Shown here piece by piece: positions 20,015 through 27,539 of a DNA stretch of 64,000 nt; position 1 is the stretch's first letter, and each line of letters begins with the position of its first letter. Origin of the DNA: SXOA01 sp051004015 (GTDB lineage Bacteria; Planctomycetota; Planctomycetia; Pirellulales; Pirellulaceae); assembly GCA_051004015.1 (NCBI GenBank), contig JBPCKT010000055.1, forward strand, positions 57,026 to 121,025, read 5' to 3'. The notes beneath the pieces were generated by a model, which had not been told where the DNA came from, ran no database searches, and was given only the letters and a program-made list of their open reading frames with translations. Both the position numbers and the translations under genes were made by a program.

Positions 20015-20341
20015 ATGAGTATTGGCTCTCTGGGAATCGTGGGCAGCCTGGCGGGAACCGCGCTGGTGCAAAAGTCCGCGGATGTGGACAAGACGCAGCG
20101 GGACGCCGCCGATGCCGCTCGCAAGACCGAGGCAACTGCCCGCGCCGAGAGCGCCGAGGGCATTGGCCAGACGGAGGAGGAATCGCAGGCCGAAGAGCGC
20201 GACGCCGATGGTCGTCGGCTGTGGGAGCGGCAAGCGAAGAAGCCCACGGAGGAAGAAGAAGCGGCTGCTAGCACCGCCGCGGCGGCACTCGCCAAAGACC
20301 CAGAAGGCGTTTCGGGAGGGACGCTCGACCTGACCGGATAA
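20015..20341 (+). CDS. Small hypothetical protein, Ala/Glu-rich
   Basis: The ATG at 20015 is preceded by GAGGTG; the product has 108 residues. The first 20 residues (SIGSLGIVGSLAGTALVQ) are hydrophobic and glycine-rich; the rest is highly charged, with Ala/Glu/Lys helices likely to form a coiled coil. It starts 14 bases after the AsmA-like gene, so it is probably in the same operon. I do not recognise a family. The good ribosome-binding site and operon position make it likely to be real. Confidence 0.6.
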   Translation: MSIGSLGIVGSLAGTALVQKSADVDKTQRDAADAARKTEATARAESAEGIGQTEEESQAEERDADGRRLWERQAKKPTEEEEAAASTAAAALAKDPEGVSGGTLDLTG

Positions 20342-20450
20342 TCTCAAGGATTTGACTCAAGTGATTCTGCGAATCTGCCGATAATCCGGCCAGTGACGTT
20401 TAGGTAAGCTGCGAAAACTTTGCCGGTTAGCACGATTAGGAACCACCCCG

Positions 20451-20969
20451 ATGCGTCTTCATTCGACCGCACTTTCGATATGCCTGGTGGCGGCCGCAAT
20501 GACGGGCTGCGCCGGCCTGGGCACTCCTAAATCGGACCTGAAGGCCGACCTTTCGAAGACAGGAACTCCGGCTCAGGACAGCTCTAGCACCGCCACGGTG
20601 AACATCATCTACCAGCCCGACAAGGGCCAGCCGGAGCGTTTGGAACGACCCCTGACCGAGCCCACCACCGTTCAGCAAATCCTGGTGCAAACCGGCAGCA
20701 TCCAGAAATACCGCCGCATCGAGATCGAAATCGACCGCCCGCTTGCAGGCGGCGGCTTCCACAGAATTCCCTGTGAGTACGACCGCGAAACCCGGCAAAT
20801 CACCCCCGAGAACGACTACGCCCTGATGCCCGGCGACCGGGTCATCGTCAAGGAAGACGTCTCGACCATCATCGACGACATGATGCGAGCTGCTGGCGGC
20901 AACCTCGGCAAGCGCTTCACGACGGGGGGCAAGCAAAAGGGCGCGAAGCGTTACAAGGTGGAAGGCTAA
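20451..20969 (+). CDS. Lipoprotein with SLBB/polysaccharide-export-like end
   Basis: The 172-residue protein has a lipoprotein signal (LVAAAMTGCAG; lipidated Cys at about 20). A disordered Lys/Thr linker follows, and then a small beta-rich domain. YALMPGDRVIVKEDVS is like the end of polysaccharide-export/SLBB domains. The C-terminus is basic. The probable location is the outer or inner membrane, facing the periplasm. Its exact role is unknown. It is separated from the small gene upstream by about 110 bases. Confidence 0.7.
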   Translation: MRLHSTALSICLVAAAMTGCAGLGTPKSDLKADLSKTGTPAQDSSSTATVNIIYQPDKGQPERLERPLTEPTTVQQILVQTGSIQKYRRIEIEIDRPLAGGGFHRIPCEYDRETRQITPENDYALMPGDRVIVKEDVSTIIDDMMRAAGGNLGKRFTTGGKQKGAKRYKVEG

Positions 20970-21088
20970 AGTAGTCCGCTCACTCCCGCGATGACCCAGG
21001 ATTCTCGAATACCGGCGGGGGCCGGATAATGGTCCCCCAAGGAGATCCAGGTGCCATAGCCGTGGTAGGCGAAGAGGAAGACGGCCAT
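20966..21088 (-). pseudogene. Short reading frame, possible remnant
   Basis: A 40-residue frame starts at ATG 21088 with a good ribosome-binding site (GAGGTGAC) and reads AVFLFAYHGYGTWISLGD before ending in a copy of the GTAGTCCGCTCACTCC repeat. The first half resembles the beginning of a conserved planctomycete protein type that starts with FxYHxYGTW. The second half does not continue it. It is probably a truncated gene end rather than a working gene. The resemblance is from memory and needs a search. Confidence 0.35.
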
Positions 21089-21167
21089 AGGAGTCACCTC
21101 AACTCGCGAAACTGTGTAGACCCGGAGGCCGTTGACCTCCGGCTGCTTTCGTGCGTGGACTCGACCC

Positions 21168-22181
21168 TTACTTCAGCTCATGCGACTCCACCTTGACCCC
21201 CTTCACGTACTTTCCAAAGCCGAACGGTGTCGGTTTGAACTCGCCGACTAGCTCAACATTGGATTTGTCAGGAATCTTGTCCTCCATCCCCAGCGACCAA
21301 AAGGCGGCGTTGACGAGCATCCGCCGGGTTCCTTCCGCTTCCAGGTCGGTGGCGGCGCCCAGGGTGGTGCAGAAGATGCGGGCCGTCTTGCCGCTGGCTC
21401 CCTTGTAGGTCTTGGTCCAGGCGACGGGCATCATCGGCTCATTGCGGTTCTGCTTGCCCGCTTCGTATTTGGCCGGCGGATCGTCGAATTTCATGCCCGC
21501 GAGGTTCTGCCCCATGACCAGCGGCCTACTGTCGCCGCCGGGATGGGCTTCGTAGACATCGGTCGGGCCCCAGATGTCGCCGTCCTTGATGCCGCGGAGG
21601 ATTGGGTGCTGCTCCTGACGATGGACGATGAGGCCGCGTGTGCTCTGCGTGCCGTGGTTTCCCCAGTGCGAGACCCAGGTTTCCCCCAGCACCTGACGGC
21701 CGAAGCCTTTTTCATAATCCTTGTCGCCATTGGTCCAAGTGTACTTGGAGTACTTCTTCCCTTCCTTAATGTTGAAGGCGTGCGTGGCGGTCCTCATGCC
21801 GATAATCGGTTTGCCGGACTCGATGTAATCGACAATGGGCTTCATCTGCTCGTCGGGCAGATCGCGGAAACGGAGAGCGACAATCATCAGGTCCGCGGTC
21901 GCCAGAGCCTCGGTCCCCGGGATGTTGCTGATATCCGGATTGATGGCCCCGGTCGCGGGATCAATCGGAAACAGCACCGTGCACTTGAAGCCGTGCCGCT
22001 TGGCCAGAATCTTGCCAAGCTGCGGCAGGGCCTCTTCGCTGCGGTACTCCTCGTCGCCGGAGATGAGGACGATGTGCTTCCCTTTGCCGGGGCCGTCCCC
22101 TTCGTCGTAAACGACCCACGGGTCGGCGGAGACGACGGAGAGAGGGAGGAGAAGGAGAGTGGCGGAGAGGAGGGTTTTCAT
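21168..22181 (-). CDS. Secreted ThuA-domain protein
   Basis: The longest frame begins far upstream inside the 22.2-kb repeat. The real start is ATG 22181, with a clean signal peptide (KTLLSATLLLLPLSVVSA); 337 residues. The mature part opens with KHIVLISGDEEYRSEEALPQ and continues with LMIVALRFRDLPDEQ, GKPIIGMRTATHAF and SHWGNHGTQSTRG. This is the ThuA fold, related to class I glutamine amidotransferases. ThuA proteins take part in sugar use (trehalose in Sinorhizobium) and are abundant in planctomycetes. The substrate is unknown. A second ThuA gene lies upstream on the same strand. Confidence 0.85.
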   Translation of the reverse strand: MKTLLSATLLLLPLSVVSADPWVVYDEGDGPGKGKHIVLISGDEEYRSEEALPQLGKILAKRHGFKCTVLFPIDPATGAINPDISNIPGTEALATADLMIVALRFRDLPDEQMKPIVDYIESGKPIIGMRTATHAFNIKEGKKYSKYTWTNGDKDYEKGFGRQVLGETWVSHWGNHGTQSTRGLIVHRQEQHPILRGIKDGDIWGPTDVYEAHPGGDSRPLVMGQNLAGMKFDDPPAKYEAGKQNRNEPMMPVAWTKTYKGASGKTARIFCTTLGAATDLEAEGTRRMLVNAAFWSLGMEDKIPDKSNVELVGEFKPTPFGFGKYVKGVKVESHELK

Positions 22182-22221
22182 GGAGTTGAGTGTCGGGGAG
22201 TGAGGTTGATGTGTCTCTGGT

Positions 22222-22325
22222 TCCCAAGCTCCGCTTGGGAACCCACGTATCGAAGCTCTGCTTCGAGTTACTGTTTTGCGAAGCGGAGCTTCGGGGCTTG
22301 CGTTCCCAAGCAGAGCTTGGGAACG
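22222..22325. repeat. Cluster of four palindromes between the two thuA genes
   Basis: Four short inverted repeats follow one another: GTTCCCAAGC-TCC-GCTTGGGAAC, then TCGAAGC-TCT-GCTTCGA, then GCGAAGC-GGA-GCTTCG, and GTTCCCAAGC-AGA-GCTTGGGAAC. The first and last share the same arms, so the whole can also fold as one large branched structure. There is no coding potential and no spacer-like sequence. Confidence 0.75.
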
Positions 22326-22335
22326 AGAACCCCAT

Positions 22336-23220
22336 TTATTTCTCCTCAAACTTCCGCGAGCTGACCTTATCGGCGGACGGGAAGTCGCTGGAGATTTTCT
22401 GCGTCACTTTTCCTGTCGCGGCCCATTCCGTCCCGCGCTGCAGCGTGGTGATGAATCCGACGCATTCCTGCGAGTCCTTGCCGTGCCCCATCGGCGTGTG
22501 GAAGACGCGGCCCTTGCCGTAGCTGACGGTGAAAATCATCGGTTCGTGCCGGCCGGTCCCCCCTTTGGACTTATCAGCGAAGGCGGTGGCCAGCACGGTC
22601 ATGTTCTCCGCCGGGCCGCGGAGCAGGTCGTACAGCTCGTCGTTAACGTGCAGCCATTCCGGCGGCATGTTGGCGGTGATGGGATGCTTCGCGTCGCGGA
22701 CGATGATCTGAAACGGATGCTGGCTGCCATGATTGCCGCCGCGACCTTTGGAATCGTCCCGCACCAGCTTCCCGTCCGCGTTGATGTAAACATACGGCCC
22801 GCTCGCTTCGCTCCGTCCTCCCCACCCGCCGAGGCCGATGATCTCGTTGTACTCCTTCCAGTCGCCGAACGAATTGTTCGCCGCATGAACCACCACGAAC
22901 CCGCCGCCCCCCTTCACGTAGTCCACAAACGCCTTTTTCGTCTCCTCCGGCCAGGCGTCGCCGTTGTAATTCGAGATGACAACCGCGTACTTTTTGAAGT
23001 CGGGCTTAAATTTCTCGTCGGTCCCCTTGGGGGCCGTCGTGGCCACGTCCACGGTAAATAGGCCGGTCTCCTCTAAGTACTTCTTCATCATCTTGGTCGA
23101 CGTCGGCCAGACTGGGTGGTTGTTCTGGCCATCAATAATCAGGGCCTTGAGCGGCTCGGCGGAGGCAGGGGCAGAGAACATGAGGGCGGAGAAAATGGCG
23201 AGAGCGAATGTACGGAACAT
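22336..23220 (-). CDS. Secreted ThuA-domain protein, second copy
   Basis: A 294-residue protein with a signal peptide (FRTFALAIFSALMFSAPASA) and a ThuA domain: LKALIIDGQNNHPVWPTST, YAVVISNYNGDAWPEE, GGGFVVVHAANNSFGDW and YGKGRVFHTPMGHG. It is only distantly similar to its neighbour at 21168-22181, so the pair is not a recent duplication. The 154-bp gap between the two genes is largely filled by the palindrome cluster. The protein probably acts outside the cytoplasmic membrane on a carbohydrate. The exact activity is unknown. Confidence 0.85.
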   Translation of the reverse strand: MFRTFALAIFSALMFSAPASAEPLKALIIDGQNNHPVWPTSTKMMKKYLEETGLFTVDVATTAPKGTDEKFKPDFKKYAVVISNYNGDAWPEETKKAFVDYVKGGGGFVVVHAANNSFGDWKEYNEIIGLGGWGGRSEASGPYVYINADGKLVRDDSKGRGGNHGSQHPFQIIVRDAKHPITANMPPEWLHVNDELYDLLRGPAENMTVLATAFADKSKGGTGRHEPMIFTVSYGKGRVFHTPMGHGKDSQECVGFITTLQRGTEWAATGKVTQKISSDFPSADKVSSRKFEEK

Positions 23221-23326
23221 GGGAACTCCAAAACTGGGGAAGATGCGACCGATACCAGTAGTCTACTCATGAAGCGGCATTCGCAAAATCATGGCTGGCT
23301 GGGTCCGCACTCTTTTCACGGATTAT

Positions 23327-23422
23327 GAACAGAAGGAAACAAAGGAAACAAAGGGGAAGAGATTTGGAGTCGCCAGAATCAACTCACTTTTCTCTCTTCG
23401 TTACCTTCGTTCCCTTCTGTTC
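23327..23422. repeat. Long inverted repeat GAACAGAAGGAAAC...
   Basis: GAACAGAAGGAAACAAAGG, extended by AAACAAAGG, pairs imperfectly with CCTTCGTTCCCTTCTGTTC about 70 bases later. It lies between the divergent second thuA gene and the dehydrogenase gene. There is no coding potential. A terminator-like or mobile-repeat origin is possible. Confidence 0.6.
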
Positions 23423-23521
23423 AAAATGCCTTGCCGCGTAATTTCGGGATTGGCGCTGCGTGGAATGTGGTGAAGGCGGCACGTACAATGAGCGGCTGTT
23501 AATCGTTCCTCAAGGTGCCAC

Positions 23522-25897
23522 ATGATTTTGAAATACCGCTCCTGCGTCCTTTTGTACCTACTCGTCATTGCCGCCGGAGACGCCTTGTCCGCCGACAAGC
23601 TCCCCTCCGCCAAAAAGGCTGCACTATTCAACTTGGAAACACGCGAGCTCTGGACGACGAACAATATCCACGGCACACCGGACCCGCCTGACCCGTTCAC
23701 CACGCAGGATGCCTTTCCCAAGCTCAAGTTCTTTGAGCCGCTGTCCGCCGGACTGGTGCCGGGGACGAAGCGGATGGGGATCGCCACGCGGCCGGGGAAA
23801 ATCTACACGTTTGAGTTGCGGCCGGATGTCGATACGTCCGAGCTGCTCGTCGATACCGGCAAGACCACTTACGGCGTGGCGTTCCATCCCAAGTTCGCCC
23901 AGAACGGATATTTCTATGTGATGTACATCCTCGAGCCCGGCAAGACCGAGGAAAAGGGAAGCCGCGTGTCGCGGTTCAAGGCGACGGGCAATCCCCCCAG
24001 CGCCGATCCCAAGAGCGAAACGATCATCCTGGAGTGGCCTTCCGGCGGACACAACGGCGGCTGTTTACGGTTTGGGCCGGATGGGTATTTGTATCTGGCC
24101 ACCGGAGACGGCAGCGGCATCGCGGACGGCAATATCACCGGGCAGGATATCAGCGATCTGCATGGCTCCATCCTCAGGATTGACGTCGATCACGCCGATC
24201 CCGGCAAGCAGTACGCCATCCCCAAGGACAACCCATTCGTCGGTAAAGTGAACGCCCGGGGCGAAATCTGGTCGTTCGGCCATCGCCAGGTCTGGAAGTT
24301 CAGCTTCGACGGCCAGAAGCGACTCTGGGCCGGCGAAGTCGGCCAAGACTTGTGGGAGATGGTTTACCTGGTCACTCGCGGCGGCAACTACGGCTGGAGC
24401 GTGATGGAGGGAAAGCACACTTTTCGCCCCGAACGCAAAAAGGGCCCCGGCGAATTCGTCCAGCCGCTCGTCGAGCAACCCCACAGCGACTTCCGCTCGA
24501 TCACCGGCGGCTACGTCTGGAATTCCAGTCGTCTGCCGGAACTGAAGGACAACTACATCTACGGCGACTACGACACCGGCCGGCTCTGGTCGCTGCAATA
24601 CGAAGGAGGCAAAGTCATCGTCAGCCGGCAGCTCGCCGATACGCAAATCCGGATCGTGGAATTCGCCCAGGACGCGGCCGGCGAAGTCTACCTCGTCGAT
24701 TTCGCCGGCGGCGGCCTGCACAAAATCGTCCCCGCCCCGCCGCAGGTCGCGACAAAACCCTTCCCCCTCAAGCTGAGCGAAACGGGGCTGTTCGCTTCCA
24801 CGAAGGACAACACGCCGGCCAAGGGACTGATTCCTTACTCCGTCAACGCACCCCTTTGGTCGGACGGGGCGGAGAAGGAGCGGTTCATCGCTCTTCCCGG
24901 CGATTCGCAGATTGAGTTTGACGACGTCGTCTATCCCCACGGGCCGACCTACGCCGACCTCGGCTGGCGATTCCCGGACGGTGCGGTGCTTGTGAAGACG
25001 TTCTCGATGGAGATGGAGAAAGGCAAACCGGAATCGACCCGCCGGCTGGAGACCCGCATCCTGCAGCACCGCAAAATGCCCGGCAACGACGACGAGTACG
25101 GGGCCCAGTACTGGTTCGGCTACACCTACCTCTGGAACGACGACCAGACCGACGCCGAACTGGCCCCCGCCGAAGGTGCCGACCGCAAGCTCACCATCAA
25201 GGACGCCTCTGTTCCCGGCGGCCGACGTGAGCAGAACTATCATTTCCCCAGCCGGGCCGAATGCACCCTCTGCCACACGATGGCGGCGAAGTACATCCTG
25301 GGCCTGACGACGTTGCAGATGAACAAGGACCACGACTACGCCCCACTAACCCGAAGCGCCAGCGAGGGAGCAAAGGAAACCCGCAGCGTAAGCGAGGAAG
25401 GCTCCTCCACCGCCAATCAACTCACCGTCTTCGAAAAACTCGGCATCTTCAAAGACAAACTCCCCAAGCCCGCGGCTGAATTACCCCGCCTGGCCGACTA
25501 CCAGGATGAAAAGCAAGATTTGCACTTGCGAGCACGCTCCTACCTCCACGCCAACTGCGCCCACTGCCACCGCATGTGGGGCGGCGGCAACGCCGAATTC
25601 GAGCTCCACGCCAGCATCCCCCTCACGCTCACCAAAGCCGTCGATACCCTCCCCGGCCAAGGTCTTTTCAACCTGAAAGACCCTCGCATCATCACCCCCG
25701 GCGACCCCACCCGCTCCATGCTCCTCCACCGCATGGAAATCACCACCCTCGGCCGCATGCCCCACGTGGCCAGCAAGGTCGTGGACCAAGACGGCGTCAA
25801 ACTCATCCGCGAATGGCTGACGAAGCTGAAGGACGAGGAACTGCTTAAGAAGCCGGGAGCGATTAATCCGAGACCTGTGGTGGAGGAGAAGAAATAG
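23522..25897 (+). CDS. PQQ-type sugar dehydrogenase fused to c-type heme motifs
   Basis: The 791-residue protein has a signal peptide (LLYLLVIAAGDALSA). The N-terminal half is a glucose/sorbosone dehydrogenase-like propeller (YGVAFHPKFAQNGYFYV, GGHNGGCLRFGPDGYLYLAT, DLHGSILRIDVD, IWSFGHRQVWKFSFD). The C-terminal half contains two CxxCH heme-binding motifs, at 581-585 (CTLCH) and 679-683 (CAHCH). Sugar oxidised by the propeller could pass electrons to the attached hemes outside the membrane. Residues about 609-627 (LTRSASEGAKETRSVSEEG) come from a dispersed repeat inserted in frame between the heme motifs. The start is supported by AGGTG nine bases upstream. Confidence 0.85.
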   Translation: MILKYRSCVLLYLLVIAAGDALSADKLPSAKKAALFNLETRELWTTNNIHGTPDPPDPFTTQDAFPKLKFFEPLSAGLVPGTKRMGIATRPGKIYTFELRPDVDTSELLVDTGKTTYGVAFHPKFAQNGYFYVMYILEPGKTEEKGSRVSRFKATGNPPSADPKSETIILEWPSGGHNGGCLRFGPDGYLYLATGDGSGIADGNITGQDISDLHGSILRIDVDHADPGKQYAIPKDNPFVGKVNARGEIWSFGHRQVWKFSFDGQKRLWAGEVGQDLWEMVYLVTRGGNYGWSVMEGKHTFRPERKKGPGEFVQPLVEQPHSDFRSITGGYVWNSSRLPELKDNYIYGDYDTGRLWSLQYEGGKVIVSRQLADTQIRIVEFAQDAAGEVYLVDFAGGGLHKIVPAPPQVATKPFPLKLSETGLFASTKDNTPAKGLIPYSVNAPLWSDGAEKERFIALPGDSQIEFDDVVYPHGPTYADLGWRFPDGAVLVKTFSMEMEKGKPESTRRLETRILQHRKMPGNDDEYGAQYWFGYTYLWNDDQTDAELAPAEGADRKLTIKDASVPGGRREQNYHFPSRAECTLCHTMAAKYILGLTTLQMNKDHDYAPLTRSASEGAKETRSVSEEGSSTANQLTVFEKLGIFKDKLPKPAAELPRLADYQDEKQDLHLRARSYLHANCAHCHRMWGGGNAEFELHASIPLTLTKAVDTLPGQGLFNLKDPRIITPGDPTRSMLLHRMEITTLGRMPHVASKVVDQDGVKLIREWLTKLKDEELLKKPGAINPRPVVEEKK
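25346..25400 (+). repeat. Two repeat arms inside the dehydrogenase gene
   Basis: CTAACCCGAAGCGCCAGCGA plus GGGAG, then ACCCGCAGCGTAAGCGAGGA plus AG, are two tandem, imperfect copies of the element arm seen at 9474. They keep the reading frame and encode LTRSASEG and TRSVSEEG. The insertion is in a loop between two heme motifs. Confidence 0.65.
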
Positions 25898-26440
25898 CTA
25901 TCGAATCGGATCCTCAGCGACAGCCCTCGACTTCGTCGGTCGCGGAATCCCAAGCGCGCGAGCAATCGATTCGAAGCCGGCCATATTCTTGAACGGCTCA
26001 ATTTCAGCCTGAAGGTTACGCAGACGGACTTTCTGCCACGATGAAGTGGCGTCGTGATTCTCGCGGATGAACTCCCTCGAAAGCGTGTAAAACTCAGGAT
26101 CGCGATCGCCCAGCGAACCATTGTTCTTGCCCCCGAACTTACCAATGTTCAAGAAGGCAACGACGAGGAAGTCGAAAGCGTCAAGGCTCGCCTCTTTTAC
26201 TGGAAACCCGCGGTCACAATCGGTAGCGTAGCGACTCTTCACTTGTACCCGTACCTGCGCAAGCTCACCCCTCGTGGGCTGATGGCGAGGGTTCGGGTGA
26301 ATACAAATTAAATCGTAGCCTTCATTATTCGGCGGTGCCTTGTAGGCCAAGACATTCCGTCGCATCAAATGTCCCATAACGAGGAATTCCGCGCCTGCCG
26401 AAACGACGGGGAGCCGGAAAAAGTCACGAGGGGTAGTCAT
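25898..26440 (-). CDS. PD-(D/E)xK-like nuclease-fold protein, unknown role
   Basis: A 180-residue protein. The N-terminal part shows the core pattern of a restriction-enzyme-like fold: helix with E18 (SAGAEFLVMGHLMRRN), YDLICIHP with D43, and VRVQVKSR with Q66-x-K68. The spacing matches small endonuclease-like proteins of the PDDEXK type. The C-terminal 100 residues are not recognised. It follows the nucleotidyltransferase gene after 73 bases on the same strand. It might be a stand-alone nuclease or part of the neighbouring toxin-like module. Function is inferred from the fold pattern only. Confidence 0.55.
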   Translation of the reverse strand: MTTPRDFFRLPVVSAGAEFLVMGHLMRRNVLAYKAPPNNEGYDLICIHPNPRHQPTRGELAQVRVQVKSRYATDCDRGFPVKEASLDAFDFLVVAFLNIGKFGGKNNGSLGDRDPEFYTLSREFIRENHDATSSWQKVRLRNLQAEIEPFKNMAGFESIARALGIPRPTKSRAVAEDPIR

Positions 26441-26513
26441 CTTTTGAATCGCCGCCTACAGACTTCAAATTTCGTATTCCATTACCTCATTCCACATCGA
26501 ACAATAATCGCCG

Positions 26514-26990
26514 TCAGGGATTCCCTCTGTTCCGCAGCCAATACTCCCGGAACGCGATCAGCCGCGGCAAGGATTCTCGATCCTTGGCCCGTCCCGCGGC
26601 TTCTTTGCTGCGGATGATGTCGTCGAGATTGCAACAGGGAAAGCCCTGGACGTCCACGCGCCGTTGCCACGCATCTTCAAAACGCTCAATCCCGTCGGGG
26701 GCGAAGATCAAGTCGAGATCGAATGGTCCTGTTTTCAGTTGCACGAAGTCCTTGCCGCGAACAATTTGAGATTCCAACTCGGGAGTCAGCGTAAACCCCA
26801 AGTCGCCCAGCGCGCGGACGATGGCTTGTCCGTTTTTCGGAGATTTGTCGGGGAACAAGTCCGCATCCTGCGTCGTGTCGGGAAAACCCAGCAAGATGGC
26901 CGCAGATTTGCCGAGAAAGAGATACCTGACCCCTTGCTTGGCAAAGGCGTCTCGCACCTCTTCCGCCTGACGATATTCAAACTCGGCCAT
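26514..26990 (-). CDS. Nucleotidyltransferase-fold protein (AbiEii/MNT-like)
   Basis: The 158-residue protein has the nucleotidyltransferase signature: YLFLGKSAAILLG with GKSA at 27-30, then TTQDADLF with D42 and D44, and the third acidic pair in FDLDLIF (D91, D93). Proteins of this type transfer a nucleotide to RNA, protein or a small molecule, and many are toxins or antitoxins in two-gene modules. It starts three bases after the stop of a 75-residue gene, which fits such a module. The actual target is unknown. Confidence 0.75.
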   Translation of the reverse strand: MAEFEYRQAEEVRDAFAKQGVRYLFLGKSAAILLGFPDTTQDADLFPDKSPKNGQAIVRALGDLGFTLTPELESQIVRGKDFVQLKTGPFDLDLIFAPDGIERFEDAWQRRVDVQGFPCCNLDDIIRSKEAAGRAKDRESLPRLIAFREYWLRNRGNP

Positions 26991-26993
26991 GAT

Positions 26994-27221
26994 TTATTCC
27001 GTTGCCCGTCCATACCCCAGCCACGACGGCAAATTCTCCTCGCACCACTTGCGATAATCCGCCATCGTATCGAACACGCGGAACGGTGCGTCGTCCATGA
27101 CCGGCTTGTAGGTTTTGATGAAGGCGTATTTCAGCCGCTGTTCCAGCGGCCGGCGGGCGGCGGCTGCGAATTCTTCCTCCCACTGCTGTTTTTCGGCTGC
27201 CGATGGCTCGCGGAGGTGCAT
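26994..27221 (-). CDS. Small protein preceding the nucleotidyltransferase
   Basis: A 75-residue protein, basic and rich in aromatic residues (RLKYAFIKTYKPVMDDAPF and MADYRKWCEENLPSWLGYG). It is almost joined to the nucleotidyltransferase gene (three-base gap), so the two are very probably translated together. I do not recognise the family. By analogy with other small-protein/nucleotidyltransferase pairs it could be the regulatory partner. Confidence 0.65.
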   Translation of the reverse strand: MHLREPSAAEKQQWEEEFAAAARRPLEQRLKYAFIKTYKPVMDDAPFRVFDTMADYRKWCEENLPSWLGYGRATE

Positions 27222-27261
27222 GGGTTCATTGTAACAGGGCCGCGGAGAAACAGCCGCGCGG

Positions 27262-27417
27262 TTACTTCACCCCCAGTGCCGCCAGTCTCTTCTCCGCGTC
27301 CCCCTGGGCCTTTTGCATCACTTCCTCGATCTTGGCCGGTGCTCCGCCGCGGCGTTTGCTTTCGTCGTCGGCTTCCATGAAGGCGTAGAGCTCGATGGTT
27401 TCCTCGGCGGCCTGAAA
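27262..27417 (-). pseudogene. C-terminal gene fragment next to a tRNA-like sequence
   Basis: The minus strand encodes QAAEETIELYAFMEADDESK and then RRGGAPAKIEEVMQKAQGDA and EKRLAALGVK before a stop. This looks like a true protein end (regular codon use, helical, no low-complexity). No start or upstream part exists: the frame runs straight into the tRNA-like sequence at 27419. I take it as the tail of a gene cut off by recombination at the tRNA-like site. A 38-residue product from the internal ATG is possible but unlikely. Confidence 0.45.
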
Positions 27418-27418
27418 T

Positions 27419-27524
27419 GGCACAGACTGGGAATTGAACCCAGCGGTGGGGCTGTCGAGATGGCCCGCAACCCTCGGGCAGGAGCTAAACCTAAGCCCGC
27501 GTCTAACCTCTCCGCCACCGCGCC
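27419..27524 (-). tRNA. tRNA-Leu-like sequence, possibly decayed
   Basis: On the minus strand a D-arm typical of tRNA-Leu (GCGGAGAGGTTAGACGC), a TAGG-containing anticodon region, a long variable arm (GCCCG...CGGGC) and a perfect T-arm (CTGGGTTCAATTCCCAG) follow one another. The acceptor ends can pair (GGCGCGG with CTGTGCC, two G-U). The total is about 105 bases, longer than usual. The anticodon stem pairs poorly whichever loop is chosen, and CCA is not properly encoded. It is therefore either an odd tRNA-Leu or a pseudo-tRNA. Confidence 0.45.
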
Positions 27525-27539
27525 GCTTTGATTGTAACG

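Noticed and set aside
24065..25333. Minus-strand open frame of 422 codons
   Set aside because: It is a shadow of the PQQ/heme dehydrogenase gene, whose frame contains signal peptide, propeller and heme motifs.
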